The notes under the pieces are model-generated. The model was not told the origin of the DNA and made no database searches. It worked only from the letters and a program-made list of their open reading frames with translations. A DNA stretch of 64,000 nt from UBA6912 sp963792895 (GTDB taxonomy: Bacteria; Actinomycetota; Acidimicrobiia; Spongiisociales; UBA5794), in assembly GCA_963792895.1 (NCBI GenBank), contig CAWBYA010000007.1:1054001-1118000 (forward strand), given 5' to 3'. Of this stretch, positions 1 to 8,801 are shown one piece after another (the first letter of the stretch is position 1; each line of letters begins with the position of its first letter). The position numbers and the translations under genes are program-made.

Positions 1-2
1 GC

Positions 3-236
3 GAGGAGCCCGGCGTCGCCGGCGCTCCGTTGCGGGCGGCCAGGGAAGTCGGCGAACGTCTCGGGGATCTCGCCGATGCTGCTCTGGCGGGCGCCATCAC
101 CGATGCCATCGAGCTGCCTTCCGGCCCGATCACGGGCGAGAGCGATGGGGAGCGTATCGAGGCTGCGAGCGCCGTCATCGATCAGCTGCTCGGAGCGCAA
201 CATGTCGGCGAGGTGACGGGCCTCACCTGGAGTTAG
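3..236 (+). CDS. C-terminal end of a truncated, unrecognised protein
   Basis: The reading frame is open from the first bases of the window and stops at TAG 234-236, so only the last 77 or so residues of the gene are present. A TTG at 30 is a possible but unconvincing internal start. The visible part is acidic and alanine-rich, looks helical, ends in GEVTGLTWS, and has no membrane segment or motif I recognise. It is convergent with the DUF1295 gene and separated from it by 22 bases that contain a short CCGGG/CCCGG inverted repeat at 239-255. I cannot assign a function. Confidence 0.5.
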   Translation, partial: EEPGVAGAPLRAAREVGERLGDLADAALAGAITDAIELPSGPITGESDGERIEAASAVIDQLLGAQHVGEVTGLTWS

Positions 237-258
237 GTCCGGGTGTTTCGCCCGGCCG

Positions 259-1134
259 CTAGCTGCGCGGCGGCCTCGGGACGAGGACCGGCGTGTTGGT
301 CGTGTACGCCTGGAACTCCTTCTCGTCGCCCCACCGTTTGGCGGCGCGGGCTTCGAGCATCGGAATGCCGCTGACCCTCGTGATCAGCAGGAAGACGAAT
401 ATCGGCGAGATCAGGGTCACCCATCGCCAGCCCGACAGCACAGGGAGGGCGATGATGGCGATGCCCGTCCACAGCGTGATCTCCCCGAAGTAGTTGGGAT
501 GGCGTGACCACGCCCACAGCCCAGAGCTGATGAACCGACCCTCGTTGGCCGGGTCCTTCTTGAACGCCGACTTCTGCTGGTCCGCCACTACCTCGATCGC
601 AAAACCGGCGACCCAGATGAGCATGCCGACGATCGCAACCCAGCCGATCGATTGCCGGTCGCTTCCCGTGATGATCGCCAGTGCACAGGCGGCGGTGAGG
701 AGCACCCACAGCCCTTGGATCGTCCAGGTCATGAAGAAGCGCAGGGGGTCTGTCTTGATCTGGTCGAAGCGCCCGTCCCGACCGTCGCGCCGTACCCGCC
801 GGAACAGGAACGACCCGAGTCTCAGCGCCCACACCCACACCAACGCGGCCACGATCAACGCGCGAGCGTCGAGATCGTCGCTGAGCAGCACGGCGACCGC
901 CGTGATCGTCAGGTAGGTGATGCTGCCGGTGAGGTCGTAGTACTGCTCCGTCTTCGCCCGGTTCGCCGGCACGAACGCCACCCAGTTGATCATGTACGCA
1001 AGCACGCCGCACACCGCAAACACAGGGAGTGCGCCGACCTTCGTGCTGCCGTCGCTCCCGGCGAGCATCACCAGCGCACCGATGAGCACGCTGGCGGAGA
1101 TACCGATCACCGACCTTCGAGTCTGTTCTGTCAT
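259..1134 (-). CDS. DUF1295 / steroid 5-alpha-reductase-like integral membrane protein
   Basis: A 291-residue polytopic membrane protein with about seven hydrophobic segments. The family signature lies in the last third: SSGLWAWSRHPNYFGEI, followed by LITRVSGIPMLEARAAKRWG, typical of DUF1295 proteins in the isoprenylcysteine methyltransferase / 5-alpha-reductase superfamily. The conserved HPNYFGE stretch is the presumed cofactor-binding region. I chose the ATG at 1134 because the longer open frame back to 1485 encodes low-complexity Arg-rich sequence and would cross a perfect inverted repeat lying directly upstream of this ATG. The substrate is unknown; NADPH-dependent reduction of a lipid is inferred only from the superfamily. 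Confidence 0.8.
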   Translation of the reverse strand: MTEQTRRSVIGISASVLIGALVMLAGSDGSTKVGALPVFAVCGVLAYMINWVAFVPANRAKTEQYYDLTGSITYLTITAVAVLLSDDLDARALIVAALVWVWALRLGSFLFRRVRRDGRDGRFDQIKTDPLRFFMTWTIQGLWVLLTAACALAIITGSDRQSIGWVAIVGMLIWVAGFAIEVVADQQKSAFKKDPANEGRFISSGLWAWSRHPNYFGEITLWTGIAIIALPVLSGWRWVTLISPIFVFLLITRVSGIPMLEARAAKRWGDEKEFQAYTTNTPVLVPRPPRS

Positions 1135-1136
1135 GA

Positions 1137-1157
1137 CCCGGACCCTAGAGGTCCGGG
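1137..1157. promoter_or_regulatory. 8-bp perfect inverted repeat just upstream of the DUF1295 start
   Basis: Arms CCCGGACC and GGTCCGGG flank a 5-base loop (CTAGA), ending 2 bases from the start codon of the minus-strand gene. The repeat covers the place where a ribosome binding site would be, so it could be an operator or an RNA hairpin limiting translation. It could equally be the end of the leader. No regulator is identified. Confidence 0.4.
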
Positions 1158-1286
1158 CACCGGCAACGCGAACCGCTTCGAATGGCCTGCGTTCGCGGGT
1201 TGAGATGGAGTTGAAGTTGTGTTGACCGTGCGGGCAATGCCGGCCTCGATGATGCGCAGACAGGGAACGAGGCAAGGAGCTTTCTC

Positions 1287-2867
1287 GTGACGCAAACGGC
1301 ACCCCGCACCGATCCATCACCACCCGTCGCACCGGCAGTTCGGGAACCATCGACGGAGCACTACGCACGCGGAAGGGCAGCGTTGGACGTGGTCTGGTCC
1401 GACTGGCGCCTCGGCCTCGCCGGAGCGGTCGTCGTCGCCGCCGCCTTTGGGCTGTTGAGCGCATGGGCAACACCCCGGGGCCCAATCACCACTGGCGAGG
1501 CCCTCATCTCGATGGCGGCAGCCGCTGCGGTCGGCTTGGCCGCCGGACTGGCGATGGGGAGCCGCTGGAGCTTCGTGGTCGCCCCGGCGGCCTTCGCCGT
1601 CGTGTTCGAGCTGGCGCGCATGGGCGTGAGCGGTCCGACGATCGACGGGATCCACCTCGATTCGATGCTCGGCATCATCGCCTTCGTGGTTGGCCGCGTT
1701 GCCCACGGCATTCTGGTGTTCGGGCCGATGCTGATGGGCTCCGCCTACGGGATCTGGCTGGCCGGCCGGATGGGTCGACCCGCCACACCCAGCATGAGCC
1801 GGGTGGCGTGGGCTATCACAGGAATGCTGACGCTCGCCGTGGCGATCGTGGCCATATCCGTGGCCCGACCGGCATCGACCGCCTCGATCCTCGGATCCGA
1901 TGGCGAGCCCCTGGCGGGCAGCGTCGCCGAGCTGATCTCGGTGCCGATCGGCGGCCACGACCAGGCGCTGATGATCCGGGGCCGCAGTGTCGACAACCCG
2001 GTGCTCCTCTATCTCACCGGCGGGCCGGGCGGCACCGACCTGGGCGCCATGCGCGCGGACACGACCCTGGAGCAGGACTTCGTGGTCGTGACCTGGGACC
2101 AGCGGGGCGCCGGCCGCTCGTACGCAGCGCTCGACCCCGTCGACACTCTCACGCTCGAGCAGACGGTCGCCGATGCCGTCGAGGTGACCAACTACCTGCG
2201 GCAGCGATTCGACGAGGACAAGATCTTCCTCGTGGGCAACTCGTGGGGTTCGACGCTCGGCGTGCTCGCTGCGCAGCAACACCCGGAGCTCTACCACGCG
2301 TTCGTCGGCAGCGGCCAGATGGTCAGCCAGCGGGAAACGGACGTGATGTTTTGGGAGGACACGCTTGCGTGGGCGGAGAGCACCAACCGGTCCGGCCTCG
2401 CCGAGACGCTGCGGAGCAACGGCCCGCCGCCCTACGAGGACGTCGCCCGCTACGAATACGCAACGTCCCACGAGCATGACTGGAACTCCTATCCGGAGTT
2501 CGACCCAGGCACCGAGATGCCGGCCATCCTTTTCGTGCCGGAGTACACGTGGATGGACCGCATCAACGGGTTCCGTGGGTTCCTCGACTCGGCGGCCGTG
2601 GTCTATCCCCAGCTGCAGGACATCGACTTCCGCCTCGACGTGCCCGAGCTCGACGTGCCGTTCTACATGGTGGTCGGTGAACACGAGGCACGAGGGCGAG
2701 CGGTCCTCGCCGACGAGTGGTTCGACATGGTCGACGCACCCCTCAAGCAACGCATCGTCTTCGACGGCGCCGGCCACCGCGCCCACTTCGACCAGCCGGC
2801 GAGATTCGCCGAGGTGATGAAGGGCGTCGTGGCCGACACGTTGGCCGGCACCGGCAGCGAGGGCTGA
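1287..2867 (+). CDS. alpha/beta hydrolase (S33 / prolyl-aminopeptidase-like) with N-terminal membrane domain
   Basis: A 526-residue protein. Residues about 35-200 hold four or five hydrophobic segments. From about residue 215 on there is an alpha/beta-hydrolase domain with the oxyanion region LTGGPGG, the strand motif VVTWDQRGAGRS, the nucleophile elbow GNSWGS (about residue 318) and a late GAGHRAHFDQP that supplies the histidine. This order is typical of proline-iminopeptidase-like S33 enzymes, here tethered to the membrane. The GTG start is preceded by AAGGAG at good spacing. It is followed 66 bases later by an ABC transporter pair, perhaps in the same transcript. The substrate is unknown. 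Confidence 0.8.
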   Translation: MTQTAPRTDPSPPVAPAVREPSTEHYARGRAALDVVWSDWRLGLAGAVVVAAAFGLLSAWATPRGPITTGEALISMAAAAAVGLAAGLAMGSRWSFVVAPAAFAVVFELARMGVSGPTIDGIHLDSMLGIIAFVVGRVAHGILVFGPMLMGSAYGIWLAGRMGRPATPSMSRVAWAITGMLTLAVAIVAISVARPASTASILGSDGEPLAGSVAELISVPIGGHDQALMIRGRSVDNPVLLYLTGGPGGTDLGAMRADTTLEQDFVVVTWDQRGAGRSYAALDPVDTLTLEQTVADAVEVTNYLRQRFDEDKIFLVGNSWGSTLGVLAAQQHPELYHAFVGSGQMVSQRETDVMFWEDTLAWAESTNRSGLAETLRSNGPPPYEDVARYEYATSHEHDWNSYPEFDPGTEMPAILFVPEYTWMDRINGFRGFLDSAAVVYPQLQDIDFRLDVPELDVPFYMVVGEHEARGRAVLADEWFDMVDAPLKQRIVFDGAGHRAHFDQPARFAEVMKGVVADTLAGTGSEG

Positions 2868-2933
2868 TGCCCGAGCACCGCGTCGACGACCGCACCGGTA
2901 GACCGAAACATCTCTGAACGGATCGGAGACACC

Positions 2934-3935
2934 ATGGCAGACCGCACGACTACCCAACTCCTCACCCGACCCGACATCCCGGGGCAGCCCGAGCATTCGG
3001 TGCCGGGCCGCGGAGGCGCCCTCGAGATCAACCACGTCACGAAGCGTTACGGAGGCAGCACGGTCGTCGACGACCTCTCCTTCACGGTCCAGCCGGGCCG
3101 CGTCACCGGGTTCCTCGGGCCCAACGGAGCGGGCAAGTCGACCACCATGAAGATCCTCCTCGGTCTCGCCGCAGCAGATCGGGGCGAGGCCACGATCGGG
3201 GGCCGCCGATATCGGGACCTCGCCGACCCGGCGCGGACGGTTGGGGCCCTCATCGAGACGAACGCCTTTCATCCCGGCCGCAGCGGGCGGAATCACCTGC
3301 GGATACTCGCCGATGCTGCCGGGATACCTCCTGCACGGGTCGGGGAGATGCTGGAGCTGGTCGAGCTCAACGGAGCGGCCGACAAGCGAGTCGGCGCCTA
3401 CTCGCTCGGCATGCGCCAGCGTCTCGGCCTCGCCGGGGCGTTGCTCGGCGATCCGCCGGTGCTGATTCTCGACGAGCCCGGCAATGGTCTCGACCCACAG
3501 GGGGTACGGGCGCTGCGCGACCTCCTGCGGGGCCGGACGGCGGCAGGAGATACCGTGTTCGTGTCGAGCCACCTGCTTGCGGAGGTCGAGCATCTCGCCG
3601 ACGACGTGATCGTCCTCAACCGGGGCAAGCTCGTCACCAGCGGTTCACTTGCCGAGTTGCAGCAAACGGCGTCGCGGGTGCGCACAGCATCGGCCGCCCG
3701 GCTGGGAGCAGCTCTCGAGGCGGCGGGCGCCATCGTGGAGCGGCCCGAGTACGACACCCTGGTTGTTCGCGGCTTCCCGATCGACGAAATCGGGGAGCGG
3801 GCATTCCACGCCGGAATCGCACTCCACGAGTTGTCCCCGCACGTGGGCTCTCTCGAGGAGTTGTTTCTCAATTGGACACGCGGCGAGACCCACACCGTCG
3901 CGGCCGACATCAACAAGGAGGCCATCACGTCATGA
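2934..3935 (+). CDS. ABC transporter ATP-binding protein (ABC-2 type)
   Basis: A 333-residue ATPase. The Walker A motif GPNGAGKST is near residue 65, the signature SLGMRQRLGLAGAL is near 160, the Walker B reads VLILDEPGNGLDP with G where most homologues have T, and the H-loop is in SSHLL. The C-terminal 80 residues are the accessory region seen in multidrug or bacitracin-type ABC-2 exporters. Its stop overlaps the next gene's start as ATGA, so it is almost certainly co-translated with the permease at 3932. The role is likely export of an amphiphile or antibiotic; the substrate is not predictable. Confidence 0.9.
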   Translation: MADRTTTQLLTRPDIPGQPEHSVPGRGGALEINHVTKRYGGSTVVDDLSFTVQPGRVTGFLGPNGAGKSTTMKILLGLAAADRGEATIGGRRYRDLADPARTVGALIETNAFHPGRSGRNHLRILADAAGIPPARVGEMLELVELNGAADKRVGAYSLGMRQRLGLAGALLGDPPVLILDEPGNGLDPQGVRALRDLLRGRTAAGDTVFVSSHLLAEVEHLADDVIVLNRGKLVTSGSLAELQQTASRVRTASAARLGAALEAAGAIVERPEYDTLVVRGFPIDEIGERAFHAGIALHELSPHVGSLEELFLNWTRGETHTVAADINKEAITS

Positions 3936-4693
3936 CCATTCTCTCGATGACCTGGTCACGACTCGTACGATCCGAGCTCCGCAAACTCACCAGCACGAAG
4001 ATGCCGTGGGCCTTCTTGGCGGTGCTCGTGGTGATCGCCGCCATCAACGCCACTGCAGTGATTCTGGGGACCGACATGGACGGCAGCAAGGCGTTCATCT
4101 CCACCGCAGCCGATCAGCGCTCGCTCATGGCGTTCGCTGCGAATGCCATGATGGGCGCCGGGCTGTTCGGCGCTATCGCCGTTGCACGGGAGTACGGTCA
4201 CGGCACGGTCGTTCCGACCTTCCTCGCCGAGCCGCGCCGGCACCGAGCGGTGCTGGCCCAGCTCGCCGCCGTGCTGATCGTGGGGGGCATGCTCAGCCTC
4301 GCCGGGGCGGCGCTGACCGTGACTGCGGTCGCCTTGGCGCTTCCCTTCACCGAGTACGGCTTCATGGTGTCGGCCGGTGGTGTGGCCCAGGTGTTGGGCG
4401 CGTCGGCGTTTGCCGGTGCCGCCGGTGCCGTGCTCGGCGCCGGCATCGGGGCGCTCGTGCGCAACACCGGCGGGGCCGTCACCGGAGCCGTCTTGATGCT
4501 CATCATCGCCCCGCCGATGATCGTGCAGCTGGCGAACGGCGCTGCCTCGTGGGTGCCCCAAACGCTCGCCAACGTCGTCGCCGGCGCCGGCGACGAGGTC
4601 GGTCTTCTCGCAGCGGTTGCTGCGATCGCGGCGTGGGGCCTGGTCCCGGCCGCAATCGGTCTCATCTCGGTGATGCGGCGTGACGTCGTGTGA
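3932..4693 (+). CDS. ABC-2 type transporter permease
   Basis: A 253-residue membrane protein with about six hydrophobic helices and no soluble domain. It has the layout of ABC-2 permeases: a cytosolic start (RSELRKLTSTK), the first helix, then a conserved amphipathic stretch YGHGTVVPTFLAEPRRHR. The ATG overlaps the ATPase stop codon. An in-frame start further upstream at 3872 is rejected because it lies inside the ATPase gene. It pairs with the ATPase at 2934 to form a two-component exporter. Confidence 0.85.
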   Translation: MTILSMTWSRLVRSELRKLTSTKMPWAFLAVLVVIAAINATAVILGTDMDGSKAFISTAADQRSLMAFAANAMMGAGLFGAIAVAREYGHGTVVPTFLAEPRRHRAVLAQLAAVLIVGGMLSLAGAALTVTAVALALPFTEYGFMVSAGGVAQVLGASAFAGAAGAVLGAGIGALVRNTGGAVTGAVLMLIIAPPMIVQLANGAASWVPQTLANVVAGAGDEVGLLAAVAAIAAWGLVPAAIGLISVMRRDVV

Positions 4694-4754
4694 GCGAATG
4701 AGGGACAGCCGTGTCATACACAGCCACGGCGACTGTCGTCGCGAGGGGGGATTC

Positions 4755-5672
4755 ATGAAGCACCACCTGCCGGCTTCGCTGGTGGAGGTCGTGGATCGAA
4801 CTCCCCTCGCCGCTTCGGAGGCTTCCGTACCAGTGAAGTTGCCGTGGAACGATCCGGAGTTCAGCCGGCGCATGCTGGCCGAGCACCTGGACCAGCGCCA
4901 CGACAGGGCGAGCCGTCGGCTGGCGACCGTCGACCGTCACGTCGACTGGATCATGGATGAGCTGCTCGGGGGACGCCCCGGAAGTGTCCTAGATGTCGGG
5001 TGCGGCCCGGGTCTCTACACGGAGCGGCTTGCCGAACGGGGGTGCAGCTGTGTAGGGATCGACTTCTCGCCGGCGGCGATAGCGTACGCGGGGACGGTCG
5101 CAGCCGAGCGAGCGCTCGATTGCACGTACCTGCTCGCCGACGTCGAGACCGTTGAGTTCGGCACAGGTTTCGACCTGGCGATGATCGTTTTCGGCGAGCT
5201 CAACACGTTCGATCGCAGTGCGGCCACAGACCTCGTCTTGCGAGTGCGTCAAGCTCTGGGTTGCGGAGGGCGGCTGCTCGTCGAGGCACACAGGTACGAA
5301 TTCGTCCGTGAGGCGGGCCGTGCCGACCCGACGTGGTACACGAGCCGGGGAGGGTTGTTCTCGGCGCAGCCCCACCTGGTGCTCATGGAGCACGCGTTCG
5401 ATGAGCGCTCCGCGGTCGCCCGAACGAGGTACCAGGTTGTCGACGCCGGCACGGCAGCCGTCGAGGTCTATGGCGAACAGCTGACCGCCTACACCGACGA
5501 CGACTATCGCGAGATGCTCACCGCAGCCGGGTTTGGGGGTGTCCGTTTCATGGCGGGCCTCGGCGACGAACCAGCAGACGGGATGTGCGTCGTTGCAGCC
5601 CTCGTGACCGAGTCCGCAGACTCACGGTTTCACAGTGCCGAGCTCGCCTCCCCAGAGGATCCAGCATCGTGA
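4755..5672 (+). CDS. class I SAM-dependent methyltransferase
   Basis: A 305-residue Rossmann-fold methyltransferase. Motif I is VLDVGCGPGLYTERLA (near residue 75), followed by GIDFSPAAIAYA for the acidic ribose-binding residue and by a motif with FDLAMIVFGELNTF. The C-terminal half holds the substrate-binding beta region (AVEVYGEQLTAYTDDDYREML). The ATG at 4755 has a GAGGGGGG ribosome site; an upstream ATG at 4680 would overlap the permease. The GTG of the next gene overlaps its stop. The substrate is unknown. Confidence 0.85.
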   Translation: MKHHLPASLVEVVDRTPLAASEASVPVKLPWNDPEFSRRMLAEHLDQRHDRASRRLATVDRHVDWIMDELLGGRPGSVLDVGCGPGLYTERLAERGCSCVGIDFSPAAIAYAGTVAAERALDCTYLLADVETVEFGTGFDLAMIVFGELNTFDRSAATDLVLRVRQALGCGGRLLVEAHRYEFVREAGRADPTWYTSRGGLFSAQPHLVLMEHAFDERSAVARTRYQVVDAGTAAVEVYGEQLTAYTDDDYREMLTAAGFGGVRFMAGLGDEPADGMCVVAALVTESADSRFHSAELASPEDPAS

Positions 5673-6877
5673 GTCGGCCCGGGGACGGCATTGCACGTGA
5701 CCGCCGGGCCGTGTCGTCCGTCGCTATCGGGGTGGGCGCGCTGGTCCTCCTTGCCGCGTGCGGGTCTGCCCGTCCCGCAGAACCTGCGACGACCACGGCG
5801 AGGGAGGAGTCGCCGACTGAAATCGACGGGCGGCTCGACGAGCAACGGGCTTGGTATCCCGCCCCGGGCGGGCTGGCCGTCGTGTGGGTCGGTTCTCGGA
5901 CCTTGCAGGGCCAATCGGGGTCGGCCGACATGGACGGCACACCGATCACGGACACCACCACGTTTCGTATCGGCAGTGTCACCAAGCCCATCGTTGCGGC
6001 GCTCGTCCTCGACGCTGTGGAGCGAGGGCTGGTGGTGCTCGATGATCCGGTTGCCGCGATCCTTCCAGGCATCGTACGTCCCGACCCACCCGTGACGCTC
6101 CGGATGCTGCTGGACCACACGAGTGGCATCTTCGACGAGGGCAACGAGGGCGACCCGCTGGCCGACGCTGCCGTGCTCACCGACCCTGCGCTCCTGACCG
6201 AGGTCGGCGAGTTGACCGAGCGCTACCTCGCGGGGGAGCAGGTCATTGCCTCGGATCACCTTCTGGTCGCACTTGCGGAGACCCACGAGCGCTACTTCGC
6301 GCCCGGCGAGGGTTTCCACTACAGCAATATCAACTACCAGCTGGCAGCCCTCGTGCTGGAACGTGTGAGCGGGGAGTCGCTCGCGGAGCTGCTGCGGACG
6401 AGGATCGCCGAACCGCTGGGTCTGCAGCACACGACCATTGCTCCTCCCACCACGGAGTCACCGGACATGCGCGGGTACGGCACGAGCGCTGGCGACGGCA
6501 CGCTGGTCGACGTCACCGACGACTTGCTTGCGTTCGGCAACGGTGGCAACGGCGGGATCATCTCCACCGCAGACGAGCTGCTCACGATCCTCCGTGCCGT
6601 CGTGTCGGGCGAACTGATCGACGGCAACCTCGTTGCGGATATGAAGGCACCAACCAGCCAGTCCGCAATGAGTTACGGGCTCGGGCTCGCCACCTATCGC
6701 CTCACGTGCGGCACGTTCTACGGCCATGAAGGAAGCGTCAACGGGACCGTATCGATCGCACTCATATCGGCAGATGGCGCCACAGGCGCCGTCGCGGCGC
6801 TCAACCTGCGCAGCCGTGCAGACCCCAAGTTGGCTGCGCTCGCCGACGACCTCGTGTGCGGCTTCATCGATCGGTGA
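5669..6877 (+). CDS. serine hydrolase, beta-lactamase / D-Ala-D-Ala carboxypeptidase family, lipoprotein
   Basis: A 402-residue secreted enzyme. The N-terminus has a hydrophobic stretch ending in the lipobox LLAACGS, so the mature protein should be a lipoprotein. Catalytic motifs are in the expected order: SVTK (S-x-x-K) near residue 107, YSN (Y-x-N) near 219, and HEGSVNG in place of the KTG box near 355. The GTG start overlaps the methyltransferase stop as GTGA and has AGAGGA upstream; a longer frame from 5585 lacks a signal sequence and is rejected. The family includes esterases, peptidases and carboxypeptidases, and the target cannot be told from sequence. Confidence 0.85.
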   Translation: MSRPGDGIARDRRAVSSVAIGVGALVLLAACGSARPAEPATTTAREESPTEIDGRLDEQRAWYPAPGGLAVVWVGSRTLQGQSGSADMDGTPITDTTTFRIGSVTKPIVAALVLDAVERGLVVLDDPVAAILPGIVRPDPPVTLRMLLDHTSGIFDEGNEGDPLADAAVLTDPALLTEVGELTERYLAGEQVIASDHLLVALAETHERYFAPGEGFHYSNINYQLAALVLERVSGESLAELLRTRIAEPLGLQHTTIAPPTTESPDMRGYGTSAGDGTLVDVTDDLLAFGNGGNGGIISTADELLTILRAVVSGELIDGNLVADMKAPTSQSAMSYGLGLATYRLTCGTFYGHEGSVNGTVSIALISADGATGAVAALNLRSRADPKLAALADDLVCGFIDR

Positions 6878-7058
6878 GGTGAGCGGGGCGGCGCAGGGCC
6901 TCCGGACGTACCGGTCAAAGTGGGAATGACGAACTCCCCCGAGCCGTGGCGAGAAAGGCAGGTCATGGTCCCGCGCATCCGACCGAGCAGCGGCGTTTGG
7001 CCCTAGTCGCGACCGGCGGCATCGCCCAAGCTGTGGGAGTCGAGGTCGGAGTCGCAAA

Positions 7059-8684
7059 ATGAACGATCGCAGGCGCGCGGTCGCCTTGTGGGTGGCCTTG
7101 CTCGCCGCCGGGGTGATGGGTGCTTTGCCGCTGCTACCTCCCTCGGAGACCGGAGCCCGAGCCGGGGCGACGGAGTTCTCCTCGGCGAGGGCGCTCGACA
7201 CCGTCGGGGCGATCGCACGAGAGCCGCATCCGATGGGATCACAGGCCCTCGAGGAGGTGCGGAGCGAGATCGTCGCCCGTCTCGAGGAGCTGGGTCTCCA
7301 GCCACAGTTCCAGACGGTCGAGGCTCCCGACTACTTCGGCGCCCCGGGCCGCACCGTCGACGTTGTCAACGTGCTGGCACGCATCCCCGGCTCGGCGTCG
7401 AGCGGGGCCGTGGCGTTGATGGGGCACTACGACTCGGTCCCCGCCACGCCAGGAGCAAATGACAACGCATCCGCTGTCGCCGTCATCTTGGAGACGGCCA
7501 GGGTGGTGCTCGCCGGCAGCCCGCTCCGGAACGATCTCGTGCTGCTGTTCACCGATGGAGAGGAGCCGGCGCCGCGGTTCGGCTCGACCCCCTTCGTGAG
7601 CGAGCATCCGTGGGCGAGCGACATCGGGTTCGTCGTCAACCTCGAGGCCATTGGCAGCGGGGGCCCATCTTTGCTCATCGAAACCAACGGGTCCGACGAG
7701 TGGATCATCGACCGCTATGCCGAAGCCGTCCCGTACCCGGCAGCCTTCTCGTTCCTCACCGCAGGCGTCGAGCTGATCGGCGGCTCGAACACCGACTTCG
7801 CCCCGTTTCGAGACGCCGGTGTACCCGGCCTGGAGATGGCCTACGCGCATGGATCGCCGATCTATCACACGCCGTCGGACTCTGTCGACGTGGTGAGCCC
7901 GAGGAGCCTGCAGCAACACGGCGCCAACACACTCGCCCTCGCCCGCCACCTCGGCAGCCTCGATCTCGGCGCCGCCGCCGGGGAGGCCGAGGCGGTCTTC
8001 TTCACCGTCGGCCGGTCGTGGGTGTTTCGGTACCCGGCAGCGCTGAGCTTCCCGTTGGCGCTGCTGACCGGGGGGCTGCTGGCGATGGCGGCGGGGCGTC
8101 GGCGGGCGTGGCGGTCTGCCGCAGGCACCGCCGGGGCAACTCTCGTCACCGCATTGCTGGCTGCGGTGGTCGGCGCCCTCGTCTGGACGGTACTGGCCCC
8201 CCGGCGAGACACGATGAGTGTCCTCGAGAGCTACCTGTACCTGATCGGTCTCATGACGCTCACGGGGGGGATCTGCGCCGCCTCCCGTCGGTGGATCACG
8301 CACCCATCCGAGCCGGTCGGCGCGGTGGGAGCGTGGTGGGTGCTTGCGCTGGTGTCGACCGCGGCGACGCCCGGTATCGCCTATCTGTTCCTGTGGCCCG
8401 CCCTCGCAGGATCGATGGCGACGCTGTGGTGGTCGGTACGCGACGTCGGGCCGTCGGGTCGCGTGGTGGGCACCGCGGCGGTCGCAGCGACTTCCCTCAT
8501 CCTGGTAGTCCCTGCCATCGACATCTTCTACCAGTTCGCCCAGCCCCGCCCCGGCAATCCCGACTCACAGCTCCTGTGGATGGTTGCCGTTCCTGTGTTC
8601 CTGGCGGCTTTGTCGGTACAACTGGTGTTTGCGCTGAGCCGAGAGACGACGCAACCACTCGCCCCCGAAACACGGTCGGCGTGA
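7059..8684 (+). CDS. M28-family zinc metallopeptidase with C-terminal membrane domain
   Basis: A 541-residue protein. After a signal anchor (about residues 5-27) comes an M28 peptidase domain. Candidate zinc ligands are H in MGHYDSV, D in GANDNASA, E in LFTDGEEPAP, D in GGSNTDFAPFR and H in IYHTPSDS, all in family order. Residues about 330-525 contain about six transmembrane helices, the architecture of membrane-bound aminopeptidases with an outward catalytic domain. The 181-base gap upstream of it has no evident gene. It probably trims peptides outside the membrane. Confidence 0.85.
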   Translation: MNDRRRAVALWVALLAAGVMGALPLLPPSETGARAGATEFSSARALDTVGAIAREPHPMGSQALEEVRSEIVARLEELGLQPQFQTVEAPDYFGAPGRTVDVVNVLARIPGSASSGAVALMGHYDSVPATPGANDNASAVAVILETARVVLAGSPLRNDLVLLFTDGEEPAPRFGSTPFVSEHPWASDIGFVVNLEAIGSGGPSLLIETNGSDEWIIDRYAEAVPYPAAFSFLTAGVELIGGSNTDFAPFRDAGVPGLEMAYAHGSPIYHTPSDSVDVVSPRSLQQHGANTLALARHLGSLDLGAAAGEAEAVFFTVGRSWVFRYPAALSFPLALLTGGLLAMAAGRRRAWRSAAGTAGATLVTALLAAVVGALVWTVLAPRRDTMSVLESYLYLIGLMTLTGGICAASRRWITHPSEPVGAVGAWWVLALVSTAATPGIAYLFLWPALAGSMATLWWSVRDVGPSGRVVGTAAVAATSLILVVPAIDIFYQFAQPRPGNPDSQLLWMVAVPVFLAALSVQLVFALSRETTQPLAPETRSA

Positions 8685-8801
8685 ACCCTCGATGACCAGC
8701 AGTGGCCGCACGGATCCGGCTCGCGTCCCGCTTTGCAGCCCCCGGCACGCAACCCGGCCTCAGTGTCACGGCCGGCAGGTCCTCACCGGTACCCTGCCCG
8801 A

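Noticed and set aside
1317..3593. Minus-strand open frame of 758 codons
   Set aside because: It runs antisense through the alpha/beta hydrolase and ABC ATPase genes, has no ribosome site, and its translation is Arg/His/Gly-rich low complexity typical of shadows in high-GC DNA.
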